DNA from: Dyadobacter alkalitolerans DSM 23607
GTDB taxonomy: Bacteria; Bacteroidota; Bacteroidia; Cytophagales; Spirosomataceae
DNA: 64,000 bases
Assembly: GCF_000428845.1 (NCBI RefSeq)
Contig: NZ_AUAS01000013.1
Coordinates: 148,325-212,324 of the forward strand
Direction: 5' to 3'
Part shown: positions 53,861-62,815 of the stretch, in pieces
Layout: the number at the start of each line of letters is the position of its first letter
How positions within the stretch are numbered: position 1 is the first letter of the stretch
Notes under the pieces: model-generated
Told to the model about the DNA's origin: nothing
Seen by the model: the letters and a program-made list of their open reading frames with translations, nothing else
Database searches by the model: none
Program-made: the position numbers and the translations under genes

Positions 53861-56191
53861 TTATGATTTTCGCCTCATAGCATTGAACAAATGACGTTTC
53901 TCTTTTTTGTAATAACCGTGATTGTATCCAGGCATTGCCTTAGTGTCGTTTAGTATCAAATGCAGCTTGGGCAACTGTTTGGCATCCTGGATATCCTTGA
54001 TAATTTCCAACTGGCTTTTGAATGTAAATTGCTGTCGAACGACATATAAGGACATGTCAGCCAAATGGCTCAGCAAGCGTGCATCTGTGACCAATCCTAT
54101 TGGCGGTGTGTCCAAAATGATATAGTCGTATCGCGTTTTTAGTGAGGAGATCAGTTCCTCGACTTTCGGTAAGCCTAGCAATTCTGCGGGATTAGGTGGA
54201 ACGCTGCCCGCTGTGATGAACGCAAACGGATGTTTTGAAGACGGGTGCTGGATGTATTCCTCGAAATTCGCATCAGACAAAATGTAATTTGTGAAACCTT
54301 CTTCTTTGAGCATGAGGTCCTTTGCCAGCCGCGGCCTGCGCAGGTCAAGTTCCAGAAGCAAGACCTTCTTATTTGTGAGTGCAAGCGAGCCGCATAGGTT
54401 AACGGCAATAAAAGATTTTCCTTCACCGCCCATGCTGGATGTTAACAGAATAACCTGATTTTGTCGAGGCGCCGAAAGAAATTGTACATTGGTTCGCAAA
54501 ACCCGGAACTGCTCGGCAATAGGACTTTGCGAATTTGAGTAAACACTTGTTTCCAAGCTATGATTATGAGATATCTCGGCTAGCAAGCTGATGTTGAGAA
54601 GATCAGCAATGTCATGTTTGCCCGTAACTTTAGTGTTTAGAATATGCCTTAAATGAATAATTGCCAGCGGTAAGCCGATGCCAATAAAGCCGGATATCAG
54701 CATGACCAATTCCTTATTCGGTTTAACAGGCTCGGGACCAGCCTTGGGTTTATCAATAATTCGGGCATTGGCAAACGTCGATGATCTCGAAATGGAAGTT
54801 TCAACATGCTTTTTCAGCAACATAATGTAAAGCTCCTGCTTAATTTGCTGCTGCCTTTTCGCTTCAAAAAGGAGCCGTTCAATTGCGGGAACTCCCCTTA
54901 ATTTTCGTTGAACCCTATCATAATAGCTGCTCATAGCCAGCCTTCCTATTCGCAAATCGCCTTGTTGGGCATTTAGGTTTGCAATTAGATCTTGTCTCAG
55001 TTGACTGAGTTGCGCTTTCAAACCCAGGACATTGGGATGCGATTCATGCATTGTCACCAGATCATTTGTCAAGGCCAGCTGGGTTGCATTGTATTTTTCG
55101 ACAATAGATAGGAAACCAGGATCTTGAATAAATAGCTGAGTAGGAACGATATGTTGCGGATTGGCATGAAGAAATTGAAGCAGGGAATCGACAGTTCTCG
55201 CCTGAACTTGGTACTTGCTTTTATCGCGCCCATATTCAGCTGACTGATTTAAAAGTTGCCGCACGTTTTCACTCAAATCAGTGATATGATGCAAACTTTG
55301 AAAACGCTCAATCGCTTTCTCACTATCCGTCAGCTCCACTGAAACCTGGTTGAGATTTTGATTAATAAATGCAATGGTGCTATCAGCAACACGATTTTTA
55401 TCATGAACACTGGCTTTGAAATAATTCCGTAATAGCCTGTCGAGGATAGCTTCGCCCTTTGCCGGAATTGCTTCAGTAAGCGAAATATTTATGGTGCTGA
55501 CAAATTTATTGGTAGCCGCAACGGAGAGTGCTTTTCTGTAATGATCAACCAGGATCTGCGGGTCCTGGATCACGATCGAGTGCTGATCCTCGGTATTCAG
55601 CAAGTGGGAAGTGCGGTATACTATGCAGTTGCCATGCGGTAGGGCTATGCTGTCTCCAAAAGTGCCAGCAAATATCTGCGATCCTAGTTGAAGCTTATAG
55701 AGCCCCTTCTCTTCAATTGTCACAACATAGGTGCTTGGTGGACTTTTGGAATTATGTGACTGGCTTACAAATCTTAATTTGAAGGGCGACTTCTCGAACA
55801 GCTCCGTCGTTTTCACGTGTCCGGTGGAGTAGTAACGGACATTTAATTGCAGATCCGCCACGATGCTCTCCATAAGTGTCCTGCTTTTCAGTATTTCAAT
55901 CTCATTGTCCACGCTGCTTTGCATGGACGATAAGCCCATACTTTCCAGGAATGCTGCATCGCCAAATTCTGAGCCTTTCGCATCATCACGAACCAGAATT
56001 GAAGCTTTTACCAGAAATTGAGGCGTGTTATAGCGGAGGTAAATGAGTCCGAAAGCTAGGCTGAATGCCAGGGAAACGGCTATCCAATGCCAGTTGTCCC
56101 TGGCATTGTTCAGTAATGCCAGCGCTTTTCTGACATTTGCTGAATCTCCCTTCTTTATGTGCGTAATGTGTTCCAACCTCTTCCCCTGCAT
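53861..56191 (-). CDS. wzc: Polysaccharide co-polymerase / tyrosine autokinase (Wzc-like)
   Basis: 776 residues. A Wzz domain with membrane helices near residues 36-52 and about 500-518 flanks a long periplasmic coiled-coil part. The cytoplasmic BY-kinase has Walker A SSMGGEGKSFIAVNL, Walker A' LLLELDLRRPRL and Walker B YIILDTPPIGLVTDARLL. The C-terminal tail has only a short Tyr cluster (GYNHGYYKKEKRHLF), fewer than in E. coli Wzc. It controls chain length and export with a Wza-like channel, which is not in this window. It probably starts the operon that continues into neuBCA. Confidence 0.94.
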   Translation of the reverse strand: MQGKRLEHITHIKKGDSANVRKALALLNNARDNWHWIAVSLAFSLAFGLIYLRYNTPQFLVKASILVRDDAKGSEFGDAAFLESMGLSSMQSSVDNEIEILKSRTLMESIVADLQLNVRYYSTGHVKTTELFEKSPFKLRFVSQSHNSKSPPSTYVVTIEEKGLYKLQLGSQIFAGTFGDSIALPHGNCIVYRTSHLLNTEDQHSIVIQDPQILVDHYRKALSVAATNKFVSTINISLTEAIPAKGEAILDRLLRNYFKASVHDKNRVADSTIAFINQNLNQVSVELTDSEKAIERFQSLHHITDLSENVRQLLNQSAEYGRDKSKYQVQARTVDSLLQFLHANPQHIVPTQLFIQDPGFLSIVEKYNATQLALTNDLVTMHESHPNVLGLKAQLSQLRQDLIANLNAQQGDLRIGRLAMSSYYDRVQRKLRGVPAIERLLFEAKRQQQIKQELYIMLLKKHVETSISRSSTFANARIIDKPKAGPEPVKPNKELVMLISGFIGIGLPLAIIHLRHILNTKVTGKHDIADLLNISLLAEISHNHSLETSVYSNSQSPIAEQFRVLRTNVQFLSAPRQNQVILLTSSMGGEGKSFIAVNLCGSLALTNKKVLLLELDLRRPRLAKDLMLKEEGFTNYILSDANFEEYIQHPSSKHPFAFITAGSVPPNPAELLGLPKVEELISSLKTRYDYIILDTPPIGLVTDARLLSHLADMSLYVVRQQFTFKSQLEIIKDIQDAKQLPKLHLILNDTKAMPGYNHGYYKKEKRHLFNAMRRKS

Positions 56192-56331
56192 GTGGTCTAA
56201 TTTTTCAGTTTAGACGTAGAAGCAAGATATCGGTCACTCGAAAACGATCATTTTTTTCAAAAAAAAGGAAAATAAAAATCCATGACCCGCTATGTGTCAG
56301 CAGATCAGGGATTTAAGAGTTAAAATATTTT

Positions 56332-57435
56332 TTAGTCGAAATGCACTTTTACCTTTTTTAAAGCAGATCCTACAACCTGGTGCATGTCATAATAACGATA
56401 CTCGGCCAAACGACCGCCGAAAATGACGTTAGGCTCCTGTTCTGCCAGCGCTTTATATTGGCTAAAAATGGCAGAATTTTTGTCATCATTTACAGGATAA
56501 TATGGCTCAGAACCTTTTTCCCACTCCTGCGGAAATTCATGAGTAATCACCGTTTTGGGCTGTGTTCCGAATTCAAAGTGCTTGTGCTCAATGATCCTTG
56601 TGAAAGGTGTTTCTCCATCAGTATAATTCACAACTGCATTACCCTGGTAGTTTTCCTGATCAAGCAGCCGGTTCTCAAATCGCAAACTTCTGTATTCAAG
56701 TTGCCCGAACTGGAAGCCGAAATATTCATCAATCGGGCCCGTGTAAACAACCGTTTCTGCAAGTGCTGTCAGTGCCTCGCGCTCTTTGAAAAAGTCAACG
56801 CCCGTTCTAACTTCGATACCTTCTAGTAAACCTTCGGTCAGTTTATTATAACCGCCGATAGGAATGCCCTGGTAACGATCATTGAAATAGTTATTGTCAA
56901 AAGTAAACCGAACAGGCAGGCGCTTGATGATGAAGGCAGGCAACTCAGTCGCTTTTCTTCCCCATTGCTTTTCTGTATATGCTTTAATCAGCTTGTGGTA
57001 GATATCTGTTCCTACCAACGAAATGGCTTGTTCTTCCAGGTTTTGCGGGTCTTTTATACCAGCTTCTTCAACCTGCTGCTTTATTTTTTCCTTCGCTTCT
57101 TCCGGCGTTTTTACTTTCCACAATTGGTAAAAAGTGTTCATGTTAAATGGGAGGTTATACAGCTCTCCGTTGAAATTGGCTACCGGCGAATTGGTATAGC
57201 GGTTGAACTCCACAAATGAATTCACATAGTCCCAAATGTCTCTATCATTCGTATGGAAAATATGCGCACCGTATTTGTGAACATTAATTCCTTCTACATT
57301 TTCACAAAAAATATTACCTCCTGTGTGGTCGCGGCGGTCGATAACCAGGCACTTCTTTCCTCTCTTAGTTGCTTCGTGTGCGAAAATAGAACCCCATAGC
57401 CCTGCGCCAACGATCAGATAATCGTATTGTTTCAT
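56332..57435 (-). CDS. glf: UDP-galactopyranose mutase
   Basis: 367 residues with FAD-binding GAGLWGSIFAHEATKRGKKCLVIDRRDHTGGN, then KYGAHIFHTNDRDIWDYVN, EKQWGRKATELPAFIIKRLPVRFTFDNNYFNDRYQG, YTGPIDEYF and IFGGRLAEYRYYDMHQVVGSAL, the standard Glf layout and length. It makes UDP-galactofuranose, so the polysaccharide may contain Galf. It is followed by a 140-bp gap before the kinase gene. It could share a transcript with the kinase or have its own promoter. Confidence 0.96.
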   Translation of the reverse strand: MKQYDYLIVGAGLWGSIFAHEATKRGKKCLVIDRRDHTGGNIFCENVEGINVHKYGAHIFHTNDRDIWDYVNSFVEFNRYTNSPVANFNGELYNLPFNMNTFYQLWKVKTPEEAKEKIKQQVEEAGIKDPQNLEEQAISLVGTDIYHKLIKAYTEKQWGRKATELPAFIIKRLPVRFTFDNNYFNDRYQGIPIGGYNKLTEGLLEGIEVRTGVDFFKEREALTALAETVVYTGPIDEYFGFQFGQLEYRSLRFENRLLDQENYQGNAVVNYTDGETPFTRIIEHKHFEFGTQPKTVITHEFPQEWEKGSEPYYPVNDDKNSAIFSQYKALAEQEPNVIFGGRLAEYRYYDMHQVVGSALKKVKVHFD

Positions 57436-57484
57436 TGTTTGTATGCCCTAATTAATAGTTGAGATGAATTTTTACGGTCTTATC

Positions 57485-57521
57485 AAAAGAGAAAGGCTCC
57501 CATCAGGAGCCTTTCTCTTTT
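57485..57521. terminator. Perfect 16-bp inverted repeat terminator after the OmpA gene
   Basis: AAAAGAGAAAGGCTCC (57485-57500) is the exact reverse complement of 57506-57521, with a 5-bp loop. The ends carry A and T runs, so it can work in both directions. It separates the ompA gene from glf. Confidence 0.85.
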
Positions 57522-57538
57522 CAATTTATCGGTTACTT

Positions 57539-58993
57539 CTATGGAAGAAGTTTAAGTTCTACACGACGGTTTTTCAATAGACCTTCACGTTTTGCGCTGT
57601 CAGCTATTGGTTTGAATGAACCGAAGTAGTCAACAATCACTTTGCTAGGATCTGTCAAACCAGCTTCGTTGATCAGGAAGTTCTTCACTGCATCTACACG
57701 ACGTTTCGAAAGAGCAATGTTGTAACGATCTGTTGCACGACGGTCTGTGTGACCCGCAAGTTGCAGACGGCATCCGTTCAAGTTCATCAAACGAGCCACA
57801 TTTTTAAGCATCTCTTGTGCCTCAGGCTTGATCGTGTTTTTATCTGTATCGAACATTACGTTAGCAAAGATCTCTGCGCAAGCTGCACCATTTTTAAGTG
57901 CATTTTTAACGTAAGCATCGAAGTCAAGAACGCGACCACCACCATCAACAATACTTCCAGCTGGTGAATTAGGCTCTTTATCGAAGAAGTCAGAAACACC
58001 GTCACCATCTGTATCAAGCAACAATCTTGGGTCAATATCCTTAGGACGGTTTGCCTTAGCAACTGAGTCCATTTCTTCAAGTGTAAGAATTTTTGGTGGT
58101 TTGATCAACACTTTAGGATCTGTGTAACGCAAGTGGTAGTAACCGCCTTCTTCTGGTTTGTAATCCCATTTGCCGTCTACTTTCGCAACTTTCAATGGAT
58201 TTTTACCCAATTTGTAAGTTACCTGAACCGATCCGTATCCGTAGCTGTCAAGCTCAGAATTTCCTTTGCGAGAAGTTTTTTGATCTGCGATATCGAAGCT
58301 GCCTGGGGTTCTGTCGTAGTCACCACCGTAGGTTGCATCGATATAGTCAGAGTTTGTATGGTTCAAACGGAAGTCTAGACCAATGTCAATTCTTTTTGTT
58401 ACTTCGTAGTTCACATTAAGACCTGTAGGAATAATCCAGTCGTTCATGTTTCCTGTTTCGCGAAGTTTAACACCGCCTGTCAGGTCATATGCAGTTGCAT
58501 CGTAAAATACTTGACCAACACCCACATATGCATCAACTTTCCATCTTTTCATCTTATTTGGTCCCATCAAAAGACCTTTAAGATTTACTGTTCCTGCAAG
58601 AGAAACATCGAAGTAGTTGCCTTCAAAGTAACGGTTGTAATTGCGGCGTTTCATACCTCTCAAATTACCGATAGAAGCATCAAGTCTTGCACCGAATAAA
58701 TATGAAAGTTGTTTGTTTAATGTCAAGCCTCCTTGAATAGTACCGGATTCTTTGTGGCTGTCAGAAGTTGTTTTCGTTACAGGCCAGAAATCATATTCTC
58801 TCAAATCGCCAAAGAACATAGAAGGGCCGATATGTGCAGAAATTGACCATGTGTTCAATTTGTAGGGGCCATCATAGGTTGCTTTGGGATTGTAATCCGG
58901 AGAATTCGGCTGCTCTAGTGGTTGTGCCAATGAAGGCAGCGCCATCATTGCCGCCAGGGCAAACGAACAAATCAACTGGGATACTTTTTTCAT
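57539..58993 (-). CDS. OmpA family outer-membrane protein
   Basis: 484 residues. A signal peptide ends near SLAQP. Residues about 35-270 are a beta-barrel (SISAHIGPSMFFGDLREYDF, IDIGLDFRLNHTNSDYI, YGSVQVTYKLG). A TSP3-like calcium-binding linker (LDTDGDGVSDFFDKEPNSP) is followed by an OmpA C-terminal peptidoglycan-binding domain (ANVMFDTDKNTIKPEAQEML, LQLAGHTDRRATDRYNIALSKRRVDAVKNFLI). It anchors the outer membrane to the cell wall. The ATG at 58993 fits the signal peptide. It has its own -7 element and a strong terminator. Confidence 0.93.
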   Translation of the reverse strand: MKKVSQLICSFALAAMMALPSLAQPLEQPNSPDYNPKATYDGPYKLNTWSISAHIGPSMFFGDLREYDFWPVTKTTSDSHKESGTIQGGLTLNKQLSYLFGARLDASIGNLRGMKRRNYNRYFEGNYFDVSLAGTVNLKGLLMGPNKMKRWKVDAYVGVGQVFYDATAYDLTGGVKLRETGNMNDWIIPTGLNVNYEVTKRIDIGLDFRLNHTNSDYIDATYGGDYDRTPGSFDIADQKTSRKGNSELDSYGYGSVQVTYKLGKNPLKVAKVDGKWDYKPEEGGYYHLRYTDPKVLIKPPKILTLEEMDSVAKANRPKDIDPRLLLDTDGDGVSDFFDKEPNSPAGSIVDGGGRVLDFDAYVKNALKNGAACAEIFANVMFDTDKNTIKPEAQEMLKNVARLMNLNGCRLQLAGHTDRRATDRYNIALSKRRVDAVKNFLINEAGLTDPSKVIVDYFGSFKPIADSAKREGLLKNRRVELKLLP

Positions 58994-59073
58994 ACTATTC
59001 AAGTTAGCGTTATTAAGATTAACTAGGATTGATCTATAGTCAATTATGAGTAAAAGATGTATTTATTCATGGC

Positions 59074-59081
59074 CAAACTTA
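59074..59081 (-). promoter_or_regulatory. -7 promoter element of the OmpA gene
   Basis: TAAGTTTG on the minus strand fits TAnnTTTG, 81 bp before the ATG. A TTG lies 24 bp further upstream, a little longer than the 18-20 seen elsewhere in this window. Confidence 0.5.
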
Positions 59082-59213
59082 CTTTAACCAAATGCCTAGT
59101 GGGCACAAAAATAGGTTAACAATATCATTTAATCAACCGAACTAGATACAATTGAAAAACTTTCCTGCTTTTCAATCAAATTTTACCCGAAAGAAACTTC
59201 CTTTTATGAACTT

Positions 59214-60347
59214 TCAAAGCCGTTGATTTATTTTTTTTTCTATTTCCGCCTTCCACGGAATGAAATCACCAGCTATAATCCGCTCTCTCGCACTGTTGAC
59301 CAGCCACAGGTAAAAAGTGAGATTGTGTACACTGGCAATTTGCGCCCCCAGCATTTCATCCGACTTAACAAGGTGGCGAAGATAAGCTTTGCTGTAAATC
59401 GTACTTACATAACCTCCGAGCCCTGCGTCTATCGGTGACAAATCATCCTTCCACTTTTCATTGCGAATATTGATTACACCGTCTGTCGTAAAAATCATGC
59501 CATTGCGCGCGTTCCTAGTAGGCATTACACAATCAAACATATCCACGCCCAGGGCAATGCATTCCAGTATATTTGCCGGCGTTCCGACACCCATCAGATA
59601 TCTCGGTTTGTCCTTTGGCAAGATGTCGCAAACGACCTCTGTCAGTTCGTACATGATCTCGGCCGGCTCGCCTACCGAGAGGCCGCCAATTGCATTTCCT
59701 TCACGTCCGTATGAAGCAATTGTTTCTGCGGATTGTGTTCTAAGATCTTTATAAACACTTCCTTGCACAATCGGGAAAAGCGTTTGGCTATGGCCGTACA
59801 GGTCGTTTGTGCTGTCAAACCTTGTACAGCAGCGTCCCAGCCAGCGATGCGTCATCTCCATGGATTTTCGGGCATATTCATAGTCGCAGGGGTACGGCGT
59901 GCATTCATCGAAAGCCATGATAATGTCAGCCCCAATGATCCGTTGGATGTCCATTACATACTCTGGGGTGAATGTGTGTACGCCACCGTCAATGTGTGAC
60001 TTAAATACCACACCTTCCTCATTGATCTTTCTTCCCGTGCCCGCAAGCGAATAAACCTGGTAACCGCCACTATCAGTGAGAATGGGTCTGTCCCAGCCGT
60101 TGAAGCCATGTAGTCCCCCTGCTTTTTGCAAAATGTCCAGGCCCGGACGCAGGTATAAATGGTAGGTGTTGCCTAATATGATTTGTGCCTTTATGTCTTC
60201 TTTCAGTTCGCGCTGATGAACAGCTTTCACAGTCCCCGCAGTGCCGACGGGCATAAATATGGGTGTTTGAATAGTTCCGTGATCTGTTTCAATAAACCCT
60301 GCCCTGGCTTTCGACGCGGGATCTTCAACTTGTAATGTAAACTTCAT
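59214..60347 (-). CDS. tgt: tRNA-guanine transglycosylase
   Basis: 377 residues. The base-recognition segment ILTDSGGYQVYSL contains the catalytic Asp92, and IVQGSVYKDLRTQSAE, GLSVGEPAEIM, RYLMGVGTPANILE and VDMFDCVMPTRNARNG complete the active site. It exchanges guanine for queuine precursor in tRNAs with GUN anticodons, such as the tRNA-Asn(GTT) in this window. The usual C-terminal zinc site CxCxxC is absent: at that place the sequence is DAGLGGYVSTIYSKAYLRHL, with the later His kept (SVHNL). Confidence 0.95.
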   Translation of the reverse strand: MKFTLQVEDPASKARAGFIETDHGTIQTPIFMPVGTAGTVKAVHQRELKEDIKAQIILGNTYHLYLRPGLDILQKAGGLHGFNGWDRPILTDSGGYQVYSLAGTGRKINEEGVVFKSHIDGGVHTFTPEYVMDIQRIIGADIIMAFDECTPYPCDYEYARKSMEMTHRWLGRCCTRFDSTNDLYGHSQTLFPIVQGSVYKDLRTQSAETIASYGREGNAIGGLSVGEPAEIMYELTEVVCDILPKDKPRYLMGVGTPANILECIALGVDMFDCVMPTRNARNGMIFTTDGVINIRNEKWKDDLSPIDAGLGGYVSTIYSKAYLRHLVKSDEMLGAQIASVHNLTFYLWLVNSARERIIAGDFIPWKAEIEKKINQRL

Positions 60348-60371
60348 TAAAAGGTTTTAAATTGTGGTGTG

Positions 60372-60421
60372 CAAAAATAGGGTTAAGGTCTCGAACATTG
60401 CTGACAATGACCTTATATTTG
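60372..60421. promoter_or_regulatory. Divergent -7 elements for tgt and the family 2 glycosyltransferase
   Basis: On the minus strand TATTTTTG (60372-60379) precedes tgt by 25 bp. On the plus strand TATATTTG (60414-60421) precedes the GTG at 60458 by 36 bp, so transcription should start near 60428. This favours the GTG at 60458 over an ATG at 60423 that lies in another frame. Confidence 0.5.
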
Positions 60422-60457
60422 TATGAATATGATTAAATTTTACAACTCTCTTCCATT

Positions 60458-61588
60458 GTGGCCGATTCTTTACTCTTTGCGCTCGGAGCATTTGTGTTCG
60501 TTCAGTTATGTTATTACTTCTACTTTTTTACAAGACTTGCATTTTACAGTAAAGGCGCCAATTATGACAATGAATTACCCGGAGTTACAGTGCTTGTTTG
60601 TGCCTGGAACGAACGCGATAACCTTACCGAACTGATCCCGCTCCTCGACGCCCAGGAATATCCTGAATATGAAATAATCCTGCTGGATGATCGTTCCGAC
60701 GATGGAAGTGAAGAATTTATCAGGCAAAACATCTTTCAGTGGAAACACATTCGCTACATCAGGATCAATGATCAGTTTGACCACGTAACGCCCAAGAAAT
60801 ACGCGCTCACTGTTGGCATGAAACAGGCTAAATATCCAATTGCGCTGATGACCGACGCAGATTGCCGTCCGTCTTCCAATCACTGGATTACCGCGATGAC
60901 TTCCCGCGTAAGCCATGACAAGGACATTGTGCTCGGCTTTTCCCCTTATATAAAGCAGCCCGGATTGCTGAACTGGTTTATCCGCTGCGAAACGTTTTAT
61001 ACTGCCGTTCAATATCTCTCGTTCGCGCTTGCCGGCTTTACCTATATGGGTGTAGGTCGCAACATTCTTTACAAGCGTTCCGTTTTTTTTGCCAACAAAG
61101 GCTTTTATACGCATAAGCATGTATTCGGCGGCGATGATGATATCTTTCTGAATGAAGTATCAACAAGCTCCAACACAACGATATCTATAGAAGAAGATTC
61201 TTTCGTATACTCTGTTCCGAAAACCACCTGGAAAACCTGGTATAAGCAGAAGCAGCGGCATATGTCGGTAAGCATGTTTTATAAAATGCGTAACAAGATT
61301 TTGCTCGGGCTGCTTTCCGGCACGCACGTTGCGGTATGGATGGCGGGCATAACTATACTGTTGGTTGGATTGCTTACAAAAGACATTTATCTGTTGCAGG
61401 GGCTTGGGATTGTTTTTGCTGCAAGATGGTTTATCCAGTGGTTTTTGCTGATCGTTATCAATCTGAAATTAGATAAGACCGTAGAGTGGTTCAGCTTTTT
61501 ATTCATGGACTTTGCACTCTTTGTCTATTATGTCGTCTTTGGATTTCTGACCTTTACAAAAAGAAAACTTCGTAAATCGTGGAATTAA
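60458..61588 (+). CDS. Family 2 glycosyltransferase, membrane-bound
   Basis: 376 residues. An N-terminal membrane helix is followed by a GT-A domain with VTVLVCAWNERDNLTELIPLL, ILLDDRSDDGS, ALMTDADCRPSS (DxD) and GDDDIFLNE, and a QxxRH-like motif KQKQRHMS; three membrane helices follow. The pattern resembles processive or undecaprenyl-type GT2 enzymes. The start is GTG at 60458. It overlaps rsmG by 10 bp. The sugar and acceptor are unknown; it is separated from the polysaccharide cluster by ompA and tgt. Confidence 0.88.
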   Translation: MADSLLFALGAFVFVQLCYYFYFFTRLAFYSKGANYDNELPGVTVLVCAWNERDNLTELIPLLDAQEYPEYEIILLDDRSDDGSEEFIRQNIFQWKHIRYIRINDQFDHVTPKKYALTVGMKQAKYPIALMTDADCRPSSNHWITAMTSRVSHDKDIVLGFSPYIKQPGLLNWFIRCETFYTAVQYLSFALAGFTYMGVGRNILYKRSVFFANKGFYTHKHVFGGDDDIFLNEVSTSSNTTISIEEDSFVYSVPKTTWKTWYKQKQRHMSVSMFYKMRNKILLGLLSGTHVAVWMAGITILLVGLLTKDIYLLQGLGIVFAARWFIQWFLLIVINLKLDKTVEWFSFLFMDFALFVYYVVFGFLTFTKRKLRKSWN

Positions 61589-62199
61589 TCAATAAATACT
61601 TCCCGGATCTAACTGCTGATCAGCGTGATAAGTTCGGGCAGATGGAGGAGTTGTACCAATTTTGGAATGCCAAGGTCAATGTAATTTCCAGGCAAGACAT
61701 TGATACATTATATGAAAGACATGTGCTGCATTCATTAGGAATTGCAAAAGTGCTCGAATTCAAATCAGGAACCGGCATCCTGGATGTAGGAACCGGAGGT
61801 GGCTTTCCGGGAATCCCGCTCGCCATTCTTTTTCCGAAAGCGCAGTTTCATCTCGTTGATAGTATTGGCAAGAAAATACGGGTGGTCCAGGAGATCGCTG
61901 ACGCCTTGAAGCTGGACAATGTCAAAGCAGAGCAAATCCGGGCTGAGCGGCTGGATGATTCCTACGAATTCGTCGTTAGCCGGGCCGTTACCAGAATTAC
62001 ACCTTTTATTGGCTGGGTTAAAAAGAACATCAGCAAAAACTCATTTCATTCCCTGAGGAACGGAATTTTATATTTAAAGGGAGGAGACCTGACTGAGGAA
62101 TTGTCTGAATTGAATCAAAAGTCTCGCACTTACGAGCTTTCAGGCTATTTCGAGGAAGAATTTTTCCAGACCAAAAAAGTCGTCTACGTACCATTATAA
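61579..62199 (+). CDS. rsmG: 16S rRNA (guanine-527-N7)-methyltransferase RsmG
   Basis: 206 residues with YQFWNAKVNVISRQDIDTLYERHVLHSLGIA, the SAM-binding LDVGTGGGFPGIPLAILFP near residue 69, LVDSIGKKIRVVQEIADALKLDNV and SRAVTRI. It methylates G527 of 16S rRNA; loss gives low-level streptomycin resistance in many bacteria. It starts with GTG and overlaps the preceding glycosyltransferase gene by 10 bp. Confidence 0.95.
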   Translation: MELINKYFPDLTADQRDKFGQMEELYQFWNAKVNVISRQDIDTLYERHVLHSLGIAKVLEFKSGTGILDVGTGGGFPGIPLAILFPKAQFHLVDSIGKKIRVVQEIADALKLDNVKAEQIRAERLDDSYEFVVSRAVTRITPFIGWVKKNISKNSFHSLRNGILYLKGGDLTEELSELNQKSRTYELSGYFEEEFFQTKKVVYVPL

Positions 62200-62221
62200 C
62201 TCAATATTTAACCTAAAAACA

Positions 62222-62503
62222 ATGAACGAACGATATAGCGCCAGCGGGCTGATGAACCCATTTTTTCCAGATTCGGTATCATTTGGCGATAAAGGAGTGA
62301 CTTTCACCGTAAAGAAGCTTTTCAAGAGCAACGACAATTTTGTTTTTTACTCTGATATTTCCGGCGTTGAGATTGAGAGCGGGATGTTTTTTTCCACCAT
62401 TAGAGTGATTCCGCGGATGCGTCCAGAAATTATTATCAATAATTTTACGAAATCAGATGCTAAGAGGGTCAAGGAGTTAATCCTTCAGCAAGTGCAGGGC
62501 TGA
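62222..62503 (+). CDS. Small PH-like domain protein
   Basis: 93 residues with VSFGDKGVTFTVKKLFKSNDNFVFYSDISGVEIESGMFFSTIRVIPR, then IIINNFTKSDAKRVKELILQQV. The succession of strands and one C-terminal helix fits a bacterial PH-like fold. It has no signal peptide or membrane segment. It is 22 bp after rsmG, so probably the last gene of that operon. Function unknown. Confidence 0.72.
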   Translation: MNERYSASGLMNPFFPDSVSFGDKGVTFTVKKLFKSNDNFVFYSDISGVEIESGMFFSTIRVIPRMRPEIIINNFTKSDAKRVKELILQQVQG

Positions 62504-62523
62504 CATTTTTTTTAAAATTATCC

Positions 62524-62554
62524 TTGCGCTGTATAATTCAAATTCTTAGATTTG
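62524..62554 (+). promoter_or_regulatory. Promoter of tRNA-Asn
   Basis: TTG (62524-62526) and a perfect -7 element TAGATTTG (62547-62554) are 20 bp apart. The -7 element ends 34 bp before the tRNA. Confidence 0.65.
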
Positions 62555-62588
62555 CACCAGAATTCAGATAGATAATCGGATTTGAAAT

Positions 62589-62662
62589 TCCTGAATAGCT
62601 CAGCCGGTTAGAGCATCTGACTGTTAATCAGAGGGTCGTTGGTTCGAGCCCAACTTCGGGAG
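62589..62662 (+). tRNA. tRNA-Asn (anticodon GTT)
   Basis: A complete 74-nt cloverleaf. The acceptor stem pairs TCCTGAA with TTCGGGA, the D arm is GCTC/GAGC, the anticodon stem TCTGA/TCAGA has loop CTGTTAA, and the T arm is GTTGG/CCAAC. The discriminator base is G and the CCA end is not encoded. The anticodon begins with G34, the target of the Tgt enzyme encoded 2 kb away. Confidence 0.96.
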
Positions 62663-62671
62663 CCTAAAAAT

Positions 62672-62708
62672 AAAGCACTTAGCATTAATTTGCTAAGTGC
62701 TTTTTTCT
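62672..62708 (+). terminator. Rho-independent terminator of tRNA-Asn
   Basis: A perfect 13-bp inverted repeat (62672-62684 with 62691-62703) is followed by TTTTTTCTTT. Confidence 0.9.
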
Positions 62709-62710
62709 TT

Positions 62711-62732
62711 AGTTGCAATAAAAGTTGCAATA
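62711..62732. repeat. Short direct repeat, AGTTGCAATA twice
   Basis: AGTTGCAATA occurs at 62711-62720 and 62723-62732, between the tRNA terminator and the insertion sequence. It could be a remnant of an integration site or simple chance; nothing else supports a function. Confidence 0.4.
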
Positions 62733-62815
62733 GTTGTCAAATAGGCAGAAAGTGATTGCGAGCTTCAACCATCGGCTCACAATTACAAACGGGCTTACTG
62801 TATGTACCCCGTTTT

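Noticed and set aside
60423..60635. ATG-initiated frame overlapping the start of the family 2 glycosyltransferase
   Set aside because: It is out of frame with the transferase, and the predicted transcript start lies after its ATG.
62711..62732. Direct repeat as an integrase attachment site
   Set aside because: No integrase gene and no second copy of a tRNA 3' end are seen, so an att site cannot be supported.
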